DNA of 58,634 nt from the NCBI GenBank assembly GCA_023249225.1, contig JAHFDA010000011.1, positions 1-58,634 on the forward strand, in the 5' to 3' direction. Origin of the DNA: a bacterium (GTDB lineage Bacteria > Margulisbacteria > Marinamargulisbacteria > JAHFDA01). Positions 7,890-20,235 of this stretch are shown here, piece by piece. Made by a program: the position numbers and the translations under genes. Within the stretch, counting starts at the first letter, position 1; the number at the start of each line of letters is the position of its first letter. Below the pieces are notes generated by a model. It made no database searches. It saw only the letters and a program-made list of their open reading frames with translations, and was not told where the DNA came from.

Positions 7890-8540
7890 ATGAATGGTTT
7901 GCTGATTACCTTCGAAGGGCCCGAGGGCAGCGGAAAGAGTACCCAAATTCGGGTGCTTCACGATGCTTTGGTCGAAAGAGGTTATCCCGTGATTGTGACC
8001 CGTGAGCCGGGCGGTACGCCACTCGGGCAAGATATTCGCCAATGGCTGCTCTATCGTCCGCTCGAGCTTGATCCCTGGACGGAATTGCTCCTGTTTCTCG
8101 CAGACCGCGCCCAACATTTGCGTGAAGTCATTAAACCGGCACTGGAAGCCGGAAAGCTGGTGCTTTCTGATCGCTTTATAGATTCAACTGTGGCTTATCA
8201 AAGTGCCGGCAGGGGTTTTGCCATGGAGGTGGTTGAAAAACTGCACGAACTGACTTTAAACGGCCTCAAACCCGACCTGACTATTTTGCTTAAGGTCGAT
8301 CCGGACGAAGGCTTGCGACGGGCCAAACATTCTAAAGACGTGGCCCAAAAAGATAAATTTGAATCGCAGCAATTGAGCTTTCATCAAAATGTCAGCGCCA
8401 GGTACGATAGCCTTGCACAACGCGAGTCTAAACGTTTTCTGGTCTTTGATACCACCCACGATGATGCCAAGACTGTCAGTCAAATATTGCTGCCTATTGT
8501 GCTGGCCCGGATACAGGCCTTAAAAGACGGAAAAATCTGA
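7890..8540 (+). CDS. tmk: Thymidylate kinase
   Basis: 216 aa. Phosphorylates dTMP to dTDP. P-loop GPEGSGKST at 10-18, the TREPGGTPLG substrate loop at 37-46, and DRFIDSTVAYQSAGRG around residues 93-108. Length is normal for the family. It is placed between HU and a membrane sensor gene; the sensor starts 2 nt after the tmk stop, so they are probably co-transcribed. Confidence 0.95.
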   Translation: MNGLLITFEGPEGSGKSTQIRVLHDALVERGYPVIVTREPGGTPLGQDIRQWLLYRPLELDPWTELLLFLADRAQHLREVIKPALEAGKLVLSDRFIDSTVAYQSAGRGFAMEVVEKLHELTLNGLKPDLTILLKVDPDEGLRRAKHSKDVAQKDKFESQQLSFHQNVSARYDSLAQRESKRFLVFDTTHDDAKTVSQILLPIVLARIQALKDGKI

Positions 8541-8542
8541 AT

Positions 8543-10564
8543 ATGTTGCTTTTACACGGATACATATTAAGCCTCATGCTATTGACGTTTTTATGTGCCA
8601 TCGGTTACCTGATGGGTCGTCAGGCTTTGCGCACCGAAGCGGTGCCACGCTTGTTTGGGCGGCAGATGCACCGCATGTTCTTTATCAGTAATGCCGGTTG
8701 GGTTCTGGCCTTGATGGTATTGGCATTCTGGGGTTTGCAGGCCTTGCCGACCGTGGTGCCGGTGCGGGCAGTGTTGTGGGTTTTTCAAATGAGCGTGGGC
8801 ATGGGCGGTTTGTTTGCGCTGACCCTGGTGGTGAGCGCCCGTGATGATCGCTATGCCAAAGCGTGCCTTATGGCCTTGTTGCCGGTATGGGCGTTTTATA
8901 TGTTTTTTCTGTGGCAGCGGCAGGCCGTGGTCAGCGCCAGCTGGCCTCTGGTTGATTTTCAGGTTTTTTCCAGTCTCCCCTGGTGGGGCGATCTGGGTCC
9001 CTTGCTGCCTTGGATACTAGCCACTTTGGCGGCGTTGCTGATTTTACCCGGTAAAGCCAAACTGCTTGCGGTGGCCTTGACGGGTGTGCCGGTGGGCTTG
9101 GCAGTTTTTCTGGGCACCTATCAGGCTGTGTTGCCCGGGCCGGGTTGGCAAAAACCGCTCGAGGCAACCTGGATACTGATCTTAGGCCTGGCCCAGTTAC
9201 TGCCGTCCGAAGAAGGCGGCTTTGGACGTTTTCGCCCCCTGGCGCTGTTGCGGCTTTTTCAAACCAAACTTACCTTTCGTTTGGGGAGCACTTTTGTGCT
9301 GATGGTGATCGTGCTGCTCGAGTCGCTCAACGCGATTTCGGTGCTTTCTTCGCAGTCTGAACTGCGCGTGACGCGTTCCGAAGATCTGGCCGAAGAGTTA
9401 CGCCGCGTGGATGGAGTGCTCAAAAGTTATCTGGCCGATAGTCAAAAACAATTGACCGATATGCGTGAACAAAGCCTGTGGGAAAAACTACGCTTGGACA
9501 ATGCCAGTTATATTGTCCGGATGCTGGCCGCTTCGGCGGGCCATTTTCAGGCGCTGGCCGTTTACGAGACCGGTGGCTTGCAGATGGGCGCATACCCCTT
9601 GCGGCATGAAAACACGGATCTTCTGGATCTGACCATGGTTCCGCTGCTGCAACAGCTTAAGGCCACAGGCCAGGGGGTGGGCACCAGGGTGGTGGACGAC
9701 AAACATTATGTGTTTGGCACCTATCTTAAAGACCATAATCACGTGTTGCTCGGCATGCTTTCGTGGGGCGCGCTCAAGCAACGTTTTGCCGGTCTGGCGC
9801 TGCGATCCGACACCATTGTGGTACTCGAAAACATGAAAGGTGAAAGCCTTTTAGGGCCGGTCAGTAGCAACGACGAAAGCTACTTATGGAAAAGCACTGA
9901 ACTGCCTAAAATGGAATTGCGTCTGTCCGTGGGTATGAAACTGACCGATGCCTATCACGAATTCCGCAAGGCCCAGGTCAGTGGTCTGCTGGTCTTGCTG
10001 GGGGGTGCCCTGTTTGCCTTTCTGGTGTCTTTAAGTATTTCCTGGGGCCTAAGCGTTAAGTTGCGCAAGCTGCTGGTAGGAATGAGCATTGTGCGCGGGG
10101 GCAACCTTAATTACCGCATTGATGTGCGCGGACATGATGAGGTCAGCAGCGTGGCCACGGCTTTTAACGACATGGCGCGCGAACTCAAGGTGGCGCGCGA
10201 GCAACTGGTCGAACTCGAGCGCCTTAAGTCGGTGCATCTCACAACCACCACGGTCAATCATGAAATCAATTCGCCGCTGGGAACCATCCTGATGACAGCG
10301 CAGATGGTGAAGAAACTTGTGCAACAAAACACGGGGCAGGCGGCTGTGCAACCCGCTGCCTTGGCAACGGTCTTACAAAAAATTGGGCCGCTGTCTGAGA
10401 TCCTTGAACGTGAAGCTAAAAACATCCGGGATATCTGCAATAAACTCAAGGACATCAAGAGCGTGCAGACGGCTGAATATATGGCCGGACACGAGATGCT
10501 GGTGATCAGGGACGGCGCAGGTTTGACTTTGGAGGAACGTAAAAAGGCCAGGCCTGACGCGTGA
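8543..10564 (+). CDS. Membrane sensor with HAMP and histidine-kinase DHp helix but no ATPase domain
   Basis: 673 aa. About seven membrane segments occupy residues 1-220. An eighth lies near 245-268, then an extracytoplasmic region to about 470, a last membrane segment near 481-503, a HAMP domain (~505-555), and a HisKA-like dimerisation helix with H-box NHEINSPLGT (His573). The protein ends about 100 residues later, without the N, G1 or G2 boxes of a HATPase domain, and none follows in any frame before the atp promoter. It may act as a phospho-acceptor or scaffold served by another kinase, or be a degenerate kinase. No response regulator is adjacent. Confidence 0.7.
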   Translation: MLLLHGYILSLMLLTFLCAIGYLMGRQALRTEAVPRLFGRQMHRMFFISNAGWVLALMVLAFWGLQALPTVVPVRAVLWVFQMSVGMGGLFALTLVVSARDDRYAKACLMALLPVWAFYMFFLWQRQAVVSASWPLVDFQVFSSLPWWGDLGPLLPWILATLAALLILPGKAKLLAVALTGVPVGLAVFLGTYQAVLPGPGWQKPLEATWILILGLAQLLPSEEGGFGRFRPLALLRLFQTKLTFRLGSTFVLMVIVLLESLNAISVLSSQSELRVTRSEDLAEELRRVDGVLKSYLADSQKQLTDMREQSLWEKLRLDNASYIVRMLAASAGHFQALAVYETGGLQMGAYPLRHENTDLLDLTMVPLLQQLKATGQGVGTRVVDDKHYVFGTYLKDHNHVLLGMLSWGALKQRFAGLALRSDTIVVLENMKGESLLGPVSSNDESYLWKSTELPKMELRLSVGMKLTDAYHEFRKAQVSGLLVLLGGALFAFLVSLSISWGLSVKLRKLLVGMSIVRGGNLNYRIDVRGHDEVSSVATAFNDMARELKVAREQLVELERLKSVHLTTTTVNHEINSPLGTILMTAQMVKKLVQQNTGQAAVQPAALATVLQKIGPLSEILEREAKNIRDICNKLKDIKSVQTAEYMAGHEMLVIRDGAGLTLEERKKARPDA

Positions 10565-10585
10565 ATGTTTGGATGGGCCGTTTCA

Positions 10586-10615
10586 TTGACAACTGTGTTT
10601 AGCGCTATCTAAAAT
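10586..10615 (+). promoter_or_regulatory. Promoter of the ATP synthase operon
   Basis: A perfect TTGACA (10586-10591) and TAAAAT (10610-10615) are separated by 18 nt, ending 10 nt before the GTG start of the first atp gene. This is one of the best matches to a housekeeping promoter in the window. Confidence 0.65.
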
Positions 10616-10625
10616 TAAAAGGTTT

Positions 10626-10877
10626 GTGTCAGCCCTCAAAGACGGTAAAGTGCCGGGTGATCAAAGCCCAGGCTGGGGCCGCGGATGGGTGCTGGCCTCA
10701 AAAGGAATGGGAACGGTTTTGGGACCGCTTGCTTTGGCGTGGTGGGCAGGCAGTGCCTTGGATCGCCTGTTCCAACTCCAAAAACCATGGGCGAGTCTCG
10801 TCTTGTGGGTGCTGGGAGCGATGACCGGTCTCTATGGTCTTGTAAAAATGGCAAGTCATGACAAACACAATTCATAA
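10626..10877 (+). CDS. atpZ: AtpZ/AtpI-family ATP synthase accessory membrane protein
   Basis: 83 aa from GTG 10626. Two hydrophobic segments (about 28-43 and 53-73) joined by a short polar loop, as in the ATPase_gene1 (AtpZ) family. Such proteins sit ahead of atpB and are linked to c-ring assembly and, in some bacteria, to Mg2+ or Ca2+ handling. AAAGG just before the GTG supports this start. Its last 20 nt overlap atpB. Confidence 0.75.
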   Translation: MSALKDGKVPGDQSPGWGRGWVLASKGMGTVLGPLALAWWAGSALDRLFQLQKPWASLVLWVLGAMTGLYGLVKMASHDKHNS

Positions 10878-11628
10878 CGAAGCAGCGCAGGCTCACAGCC
10901 TGCATATTGGCCAGTACCATTACGTTTACCTGGGAAATCTCAAGTTCCATATAGAGACGTTACAAAGCCTGTTGTTTGTCAATTTGATTATATGTATTTT
11001 CCTGGCGGTCTTGCAGCGCCGCGTGCGCCAGCATGTGACACGTCTTGCGCCACGCGGTTTACAGAACGTGGTCGAGATGCTGGTTGCTTATGTGCGCGAG
11101 ACGATCACTTTTGAAGCCGGAGAGCGTGGAAAAAAATATGCTCCTCTGGTGGGCACTATTTTTGTGTTTATCTTAACCTGCAACTATTTTGGTTTGGTGC
11201 CCTGGTCCCAGGCCTACCAAATATTTTTTTCGGGCTGGTTGGGTGAGCGGCATCACTTTATTCCGCCCACCATGGACATTAATACCACCGTGGCGTTGGC
11301 CATTGCGGCCATGGTCAGTGTGCATGTGATCGGCGTGCGTGAGCGCGGCCTGCGGTATTTTAGCCACCTGTTTGTGTTTAAAGTCATTCCCAATCCAATG
11401 GCTTTCATGGAAGAATTAGCAAGACCCTTTTCGTTGACGGTACGTTTGTTTGCCAACTTGTTTGCGCATGAGACGATTATTGCAGTGTTGCTTTTTTTGG
11501 TGGCCTGGCCGCTGGTGTTTCCGATACCGATCGTCATGCTGGGGCTGATTACGGGTGCAATTCAGGCTTATGTGTTTGCCTTGCTCACGGCCAATTACAT
11601 TGGCGGAGCGCTTAAAGAACATCATTAA
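10858..11628 (+). CDS. atpB: F-type ATP synthase subunit a
   Basis: 256 aa with five or six membrane helices. The essential arginine is in SLTVRLFANLFAHE (Arg196), the family signature, and the C-terminal helix ends GLITGAIQAYVFALLTANYI. Subunit a forms the two half-channels through which ions reach the c ring. It overlaps atpZ, indicating translational coupling, and is followed by atpE. Confidence 0.95.
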   Translation: MTNTIHNEAAQAHSLHIGQYHYVYLGNLKFHIETLQSLLFVNLIICIFLAVLQRRVRQHVTRLAPRGLQNVVEMLVAYVRETITFEAGERGKKYAPLVGTIFVFILTCNYFGLVPWSQAYQIFFSGWLGERHHFIPPTMDINTTVALAIAAMVSVHVIGVRERGLRYFSHLFVFKVIPNPMAFMEELARPFSLTVRLFANLFAHETIIAVLLFLVAWPLVFPIPIVMLGLITGAIQAYVFALLTANYIGGALKEHH

Positions 11629-11647
11629 TTTTAGGAAGGAGAAAATT

Positions 11648-11896
11648 ATGGCAGGAACAGAAATGATGACAGACCCGGGTGTGTACAAGATGGTGGCAGG
11701 GGTGGCGGCATTGGGCTTGGCCGCAGCGGCCGGTACGATTGGCCAGTCTATTGCGGTTGGCAAGTCGGTCGAGGCCATGGCGCGTCAGCCCGAAGTTAAA
11801 AACGATGTGCGGGCTTCGATGTTGCTCGGATTGGTGTTTATTGAATCGCTGGTACTGTATGCGCTGGTGGTGGCCTTTATCACTTTGTTTGTTTAA
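11648..11896 (+). CDS. atpE: F-type ATP synthase subunit c, Na+-type ligand set
   Basis: 82 aa; the ATG at 11648 is chosen because AGGAAGGAG precedes it closely, although the frame is open further upstream. Two membrane helices flank the polar loop ARQPEVKND. The ion site shows Gln33, Val63, Glu66, Ser67 and Tyr71, spaced like the sodium ligands of Ilyobacter tartaricus subunit c (Q32, V63, E65, S66, Y70), apart from a one-residue offset. H+-only rings usually lack the Gln and Ser. The ring is therefore predicted to carry Na+. Confidence 0.92.
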   Translation: MAGTEMMTDPGVYKMVAGVAALGLAAAAGTIGQSIAVGKSVEAMARQPEVKNDVRASMLLGLVFIESLVLYALVVAFITLFV

Positions 11897-11908
11897 AAGG
11901 ATGGGTTC

Positions 11909-12409
11909 ATGTTTTTAACATTTAACGGCACAGCCATTGTGGTGCTGATTAACTTTGGCATCATGCTTTGGATCTTGAACCGCTTTCTTTTTAAACCGAT
12001 TGGCAAGATCCTCGACGAACGTTCTGCCCAAATTAAGCAGGAACTGGAACAGTCGGAGGAACACCTGTCTCAAGCCGAAGCCGATCGTGCCGAGGCCAAA
12101 CGCATACTGACCCAGGCGCGCGCCGAAAGTCAGGCTGCCGTCAGCCGGGCCATGGATCAGGCCGAGCAGTTTAAACGCGAACTGGAGCTTAAAATTCGCG
12201 CCGATGCCGAAACCTTTAAAGCCAAGGCGCAGTTGGCCCTTGAGTCTGAACGCAAGGCAGTTCTGGATCACTTGCGCCAGGAAGCCTCGCAGGTGGCCAT
12301 GGTGGGCGCCGAAAAAATTCTTGAGGATGTGCTGGATGATGCTATGCGCCAGCGCCTGAAACAAGCGGCATTGTTGCAGATACAGCCGCGCGATGTGGTG
12401 CGTACGTGA
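11909..12409 (+). CDS. atpF: F-type ATP synthase subunit b
   Basis: 166 aa. One N-terminal membrane helix (about residues 7-25, VVLINFGIMLWILNRFLF) followed by a long charged coiled coil, with the typical KPIGKILDERSAQIKQEL junction. It forms the peripheral stalk with the delta subunit. Its stop overlaps the atpH start (GTGA). Confidence 0.93.
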   Translation: MFLTFNGTAIVVLINFGIMLWILNRFLFKPIGKILDERSAQIKQELEQSEEHLSQAEADRAEAKRILTQARAESQAAVSRAMDQAEQFKRELELKIRADAETFKAKAQLALESERKAVLDHLRQEASQVAMVGAEKILEDVLDDAMRQRLKQAALLQIQPRDVVRT

Positions 12410-12945
12410 GTAGGGTGGCGGCGCATCCGCTGGCAAAAACCTACGCCCGGGCCCTGCTTTTAACGGTAGCGCCAGCGGGACGGCGGCCCATGCTGGAACA
12501 GCTTCAAAACCTGGTGGCGTTGTGGCAGTCGCAGCCCCGGGCGGTGGAACTGTGGTTAAGTCCGCTGCTAAACGTGACCCAAAAGCAGGCGCTTGCGCAA
12601 GCCTTGGTCACCGACAAAGCCACGCTTGAGTTTTTGCATGTCATGGCCACACAGGGTCGCTTGAACATCTTGCCTGCGGTGGTCACGGTTTTTGAAAGCA
12701 TGGTTTTAGAAGCTGAAGGACAGATGAAAATTCAATTGCAGTGTGCGCAGGACTTAAGCACATCCGAAAAAATGGCTTGGGGCGCGCAGTTGCAAAAGTA
12801 TTTTGGCAAGGTGATCGTGCTCGAAACAGAAACGTTTCCGGCTTTGTTGGGGGGTGTAAGGGTCTTAAGTGCCGAGGGTGTGCTCGACCTGTCCGTGCGC
12901 GGAAAGACCCAGGCCTTGCGGCAGTTTTTATTGAAGCAGAATTAA
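12406..12945 (+). CDS. atpH: F-type ATP synthase subunit delta
   Basis: 179 aa starting with GTG in a GTGA overlap with atpF. The N-terminal helical domain contains AKTYARALL, as is usual. The C-terminal segment has FPALLGGVRVLSAEGVLDLSVRGKTQALR, the conserved delta end. It links the peripheral stalk to the alpha subunits. Length and position are normal. Confidence 0.92.
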   Translation: MSRVAAHPLAKTYARALLLTVAPAGRRPMLEQLQNLVALWQSQPRAVELWLSPLLNVTQKQALAQALVTDKATLEFLHVMATQGRLNILPAVVTVFESMVLEAEGQMKIQLQCAQDLSTSEKMAWGAQLQKYFGKVIVLETETFPALLGGVRVLSAEGVLDLSVRGKTQALRQFLLKQN

Positions 12946-12966
12946 ATTCAAGGAAGTAGGCGCTTT

Positions 12967-14470
12967 ATGGCAACCTTAGAAATGGCCAGTGTGCTCAAGC
13001 AGCAGATTCAGGCCTTTGAACACAAGGTTTCGCTTGAGGAACAAGGTGTGGTGGTTAAGGCAGGCGATGGCATTGCGACGCTCTATGGTCTTAAAAATGC
13101 GGTTTCACAAGAACTGTTAGATTTTGGCAACGGACTTTATGGTGTGGTGCTCAATTTGGCCGAAGATTCTATTGGCTGTGCCATTTTGGGCGACCCCAGT
13201 ACCGTGCGTGAAGGCGATACCGTGCGGCGCACCGGACGCGTGGCCGAAATTCCGGTGGGGGAGGCCTTGCTGGGCCGGGTGCTTAATGCCCTTGGTCAGC
13301 CCATCGACGGCAAGGGACCGGTAACTGCCAGTACGCAATGGAAAATCGAAACCCAGGCTCCCAGTATCATCGAACGTCAAAGCGTATGCGAGCCCTTGCA
13401 GACCGGCATCAAAATCATCGATGCCCTGACGCCCATCGGCCGTGGACAGCGCGAACTGATCATCGGCGATCGCCAAACCGGTAAAACGGCCATCGCCATT
13501 GATACGATCATCAACCAAAAAGAAGAAAATGTTTTTTGTATTTATGTGGCCATTGGTCAAAAGGCCTCCACCGTGGCGTCTATTGCAGACACGCTTGAAA
13601 AACACGGGGCGCTTAAGTACACCATCATTGTGTCGGCACCGGCCAACGAAAGCTGCGCCCTGCAATATTTGGCGCCCTACGCCGGTTGCGCCATGGGTGA
13701 GTACTTCATGCGCCAGGGCAAGCATGCTCTGGTGGTCTATGACGATTTGTCAAAACATGCTGTGGCCTACCGGCAGTTGTCGCTGTTGCTCGAACGTCCC
13801 CCTGGGCGCGAGGCATATCCGGGCGACGTGTTTTACCTGCACAGCCGCTTGCTCGAACGTGCCGCCAAGCTCTCGGATGCGCGCGGAGCAGGATCGCTGA
13901 CGGCCCTGCCCATCATTGAAACCCAGGAAGGTGACGTGTCGGCCTATATTCCTACCAATGTCATATCCATTACCGATGGCCAAATCTTTTTAGAAACGGA
14001 TCTGTTTTACAGTGGCATCCGTCCGGCCATGAACGCAGGCATTTCGGTGTCGCGTGTGGGCGGCGCGGCGCAAACCAAAGCCACGCGCCAGGTGGCCGGA
14101 AAATTGCGCCTCGAGCTGGCGCAGTTTAGGGAACTGGAGGCCTTTGCCCAGTTTGCCAGCGACCTGGACGAAGCCACGCAAAAGCAGTTGCGGCGTGGCG
14201 CGGCCCTGGTGGAGGCATTAAAACAGCCGCAGTACCAGCCGGTTTCCATGGCAGCACAAGTGGTGTGGATTTTTGCGGCCACGCAAGGGTTTCTTGACAG
14301 TATCGACAAACAAAATATCACCGATCTTGAACCCAAACTCAAACAATTTATTCAGGCCAACGCGCCCGATCTGTATGTCCAGCTTCAAAATGAAAAGAAA
14401 CTATCAGACGAGCTGTCCGCCAAACTCAAAACACAGCTGACCGCCTTTATGGAGACCGTAGCAGCAGCCC

Positions 14471-14478
<8 letters not shown>
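12967..14478 (+). CDS. atpA: F-type ATP synthase subunit alpha
   Basis: 503 aa. Non-catalytic nucleotide-binding subunit of F1. P-loop GDRQTGKT at 167-174 and the [11 protein letters not shown] segment that supplies the arginine finger to beta. AAGGAAG precedes the ATG. Its last 8 nt overlap atpG. Nothing unusual was seen in the main motifs. Confidence 0.97.
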
Positions 14479-17269
<2,791 letters not shown>

Positions 17270-17274
17270 AAACA

Positions 17275-18882
17275 ATGATCTTACGTCGTTGGGGATGGGT
17301 GCCGTTACAGGCCGTGTTACTGGGCCTGACCTTGTTTGTGGGTGTTTTTGCCCGCCATCTGTTTAATTTTGAATTCAGTGAAGGCCTTAAACTCACTGCC
17401 CTGGCAACGGGGGCATGGTTTTTATTGACGGTACTGTGCCTATCGTGGTGGCAAAAGCCGCCTGCTTGGGCCGAGCTTTCGGGGATGCGTTCAATCACCC
17501 TGTCTGGCCTGGCTGTTTTTGTAGGCTGGGTTTTTGTAAGCGCGGCGTTTGCGGAAAATAAAATCTACGCGTTTTGGGGTTCTCCGGATCGCATGGAAGG
17601 CGCCCTGCACTGGTTACTGTATCTGGTGGTGGGCTGGATTATGTGGCAGACCTTACGCGATCCAAAAGTGCAGAACTCAAAAATACTGCACGCGTTGATC
17701 CTGCTTGCCATTGTGCTGCAAGCCAGTTACGCCATTGCCCAGTCTTTGGGTATCGACATCAGTGCCACACGCTTGACCGGCATCAAACGGGTGGTCACCA
17801 CCCTGGGTTTGCACAACACGGTGTGCGCCTGGATCTGGCTGTCTTTTTTTTATGTGCTGACGGCATGCTTGGAGGCGTGGCCACGCAGGCGTGTCTGGGG
17901 ATACATGGCGCTCGGTTGCGTCATCGGTTGGGCTGCTGTCGCGTCACATTCACGGGCGGCCTGGATCGGAGGGCTGCTGGGTTTAGCCATTTTGTTTTTG
18001 ATTCTGCAAGTACAGGTAAAGCGCTTGCGCAGCTTGCTGGTCAGTTTAGGTTTGTTCTCCGTCTTCGGAAGCCTGGCGCTGCTGGGTAATGTGGTGGCGC
18101 TTTCATGGTATATGGCGCTGGCGGCTGGGGCGGTGGGCGTGGGCACGCTGATGCTGATGCGCTGGGGGACGGCAGAAAATCGATGGGTTAATCTGCTTTC
18201 TGCTGTGCTAGGCTTGCTGGCTATTTTTGCACTGTATCGCGTGGTTAATTCCTGGCCTTGGGCCTGTCTTGCCGCAAGTTTATTGCTGGCCGGCATTGTC
18301 TTTTCCTGGCGTTTCACCAAAAGGCTGCTTCCCTTTTGGATGGCCTTGCTGGCACTCTGGGGGGGCATCCAACTGGGGCACCTGGCCACACGCTGGCAGG
18401 ACATGCATGCGCGTTCAGAGGTCGCTTTTCTAACCCATGCGGTAGGCAACTTGGATGCCACCATGAAAGGCGAATCGCGGGTCAGCATTTGGATGGCTGC
18501 CGGGCCTTGGGCCAAAGACCATTTGTGCTGGGGCAGCGGACCGCAGAGCGTGGAGCTGTATTATCCGCAATATCGCCTGGCAGACCAGATTCGGCGCAGC
18601 GAAGAAAATCTCGATCGTCTGCACAATATGGCGCTCGACTGGCTGGTGACATTGGGCTTGCCAGGGTTGCTTATTTTTTATGGATGGCTGGTGTATTTTT
18701 TCTACCGTTGTTTAAAAGCCCTGCTGGTTGCGCAAGTCCGTGAACGCTTGCCTTTGGGGGCCCTGCTGGCGGGGATATTTTCATTTTACGTGCAAGGCCT
18801 TTTTTTATTTGGCTTTGTCGCCGGCTGGTTGTGGTTGTTTTTTTTCATGCTGCTTTTAGAAGCACGCCTTTCGGAATTATAA
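17275..18882 (+). CDS. O-antigen ligase/polymerase-like (Wzy_C) membrane protein
   Basis: 535 aa with about eleven hydrophobic segments and one large extracytoplasmic loop around residues 380-450. The loop contains SRVSIWMAAGPW and GSGPQSVELYYPQY. The segment HSRAAWIGGLLGLAILFL and the loop fit the Wzy_C/O-antigen ligase family, which joins or polymerises surface glycans. The acceptor is unknown; some members instead glycosylate proteins. The next gene is a TPR protein beginning directly after this stop, a pairing often seen for such ligases. Confidence 0.75.
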   Translation: MILRRWGWVPLQAVLLGLTLFVGVFARHLFNFEFSEGLKLTALATGAWFLLTVLCLSWWQKPPAWAELSGMRSITLSGLAVFVGWVFVSAAFAENKIYAFWGSPDRMEGALHWLLYLVVGWIMWQTLRDPKVQNSKILHALILLAIVLQASYAIAQSLGIDISATRLTGIKRVVTTLGLHNTVCAWIWLSFFYVLTACLEAWPRRRVWGYMALGCVIGWAAVASHSRAAWIGGLLGLAILFLILQVQVKRLRSLLVSLGLFSVFGSLALLGNVVALSWYMALAAGAVGVGTLMLMRWGTAENRWVNLLSAVLGLLAIFALYRVVNSWPWACLAASLLLAGIVFSWRFTKRLLPFWMALLALWGGIQLGHLATRWQDMHARSEVAFLTHAVGNLDATMKGESRVSIWMAAGPWAKDHLCWGSGPQSVELYYPQYRLADQIRRSEENLDRLHNMALDWLVTLGLPGLLIFYGWLVYFFYRCLKALLVAQVRERLPLGALLAGIFSFYVQGLFLFGFVAGWLWLFFFMLLLEARLSEL

Positions 18883-20217
18883 ATGCGCCGGGCGCTTATC
18901 ATCGGAATATGGGTCACAGTCACGGCATTGTTTGTGATTGTCCTTATGCCGCCGCTTAAGGCACATCGGGCGTTTCTTAAGCATCGCCAGGCGCTGGCCA
19001 AGGGCGATGCCTACCGGGCTTTGGACTATTTAGAACAAGCCGTGCAGGCATGGCCCCACGCAGGTGAGTACCATGTGGCGCTGGTGGATGGCTGCCGGGC
19101 CTTGCTCGGACAGTTGCCAGATGGTCCGCAGCGCCAAGCGCTGCAGGCCCGTCTAGACCGTGAAAATGAACGTTTCCTTATCGTGAATCCCAGAGACATG
19201 GGCTTGTTGTATGCCAAGATGCAAAAGGATCTGGATGCCTGGCTTAGCGGCGGTAATATTTCTGTACAGCGGATTACTGAACAAATTGACAGGTTGCTCA
19301 AATTGGATCCGCATAATCCGGAACTGCTTTATCGCCTGGCCAAGATAGAGCGGGTACTGGGCCAGCCTCAAAAATCAGAAGACTTGCTGCGCCAGGTGAT
19401 CAACATCAAGCCGCTCTATAGAGATGCCTACGTGTTATTGGCGGATGCGTATGCGCAGCGGCCTGAAGATTTTGAAAAACTCAAACAGACGTACAATGCG
19501 GTTTTCCGTACAAAGGCCCTGCTGGTGCCACTCGAACCGTATGTGTTTCCAGAAGGCGTCTGTAGCGAACAGCTAGAACTTTTGTGGTCGATACTGGAGC
19601 ACAAACTGCTTTTCAACCCGCTTTTGCGCGACCAGATTGCCAGGCTTGGGCCAATTGAACGTCGCGACTCTCAGATGCTTCAACTTTTTTTAAGTGAATT
19701 TTATGACCAGCCGCAGCTTTATGCGGATAATCGTCTTTTTTTTGATCGGCTGATCGAAGGCAGTTTGCCCGATGAAAAAATGCGTTTGCAACGCGATATC
19801 AAGGTGCTGGGTCTCGATGGCAAGTCGACGGTGCGGCGTTTGCAATCAGACGAGGAGCGTTGGCTTTTGCGCTTGCTGAACATTCGGCTGATGCGCCACA
19901 TCAATCCGTGTTTTCTGCCGGGCTTCGATCAGCAGTTGCGCGATTTTTATGTCCTCGATCTCAAGCAGCAGCAACAACGCGCCGACCGAGCCCTTGAGAA
20001 ACACGACCATCGGGCTGCCTTGGAAGCGTATCTGGCCATGGCAGATCAGGATCCCGACAATGCGCCGCAGCTTTATAATGCGGCCGTCTGCCTGGTGAAT
20101 CTGCGCCGTTATCGCGAGGCGCGTGAATTACTCAATCAGGTATTACAAAAGTCTCCCGGCTATGACATGGCACAACAACTTAAGAATCAACTTGACCACG
20201 TCTTGGGCGTTCGCTAA
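18883..20217 (+). CDS. Membrane-anchored TPR-repeat protein
   Basis: 444 aa. One N-terminal membrane segment (about residues 4-24) then helical repeats. Recognisable TPR-like units occur near residues 130-195 (DPHNPELLYRLAKIERVLGQ) and at the C-terminus (DPDNAPQLYNAAVCLVNLRR). It is likely to face the periplasm. It begins one base after the stop of the ligase-like gene, so the two are probably partners, the TPR part acting as a protein-binding adaptor. Exact function unknown. Confidence 0.7.
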   Translation: MRRALIIGIWVTVTALFVIVLMPPLKAHRAFLKHRQALAKGDAYRALDYLEQAVQAWPHAGEYHVALVDGCRALLGQLPDGPQRQALQARLDRENERFLIVNPRDMGLLYAKMQKDLDAWLSGGNISVQRITEQIDRLLKLDPHNPELLYRLAKIERVLGQPQKSEDLLRQVINIKPLYRDAYVLLADAYAQRPEDFEKLKQTYNAVFRTKALLVPLEPYVFPEGVCSEQLELLWSILEHKLLFNPLLRDQIARLGPIERRDSQMLQLFLSEFYDQPQLYADNRLFFDRLIEGSLPDEKMRLQRDIKVLGLDGKSTVRRLQSDEERWLLRLLNIRLMRHINPCFLPGFDQQLRDFYVLDLKQQQQRADRALEKHDHRAALEAYLAMADQDPDNAPQLYNAAVCLVNLRRYREARELLNQVLQKSPGYDMAQQLKNQLDHVLGVR

Positions 20218-20222
20218 TACGG

Positions 20223-20228
20223 TATAAT
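20223..20228 (+). promoter_or_regulatory. Consensus -10 box 7 nt before the first M16 peptidase gene
   Basis: TATAAT followed by TCTGGAT and the GTG start codon. There is no Shine-Dalgarno sequence. The position implies a transcript starting at the GTG. Confidence 0.5.
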
Positions 20229-20235
20229 TCTGGAT

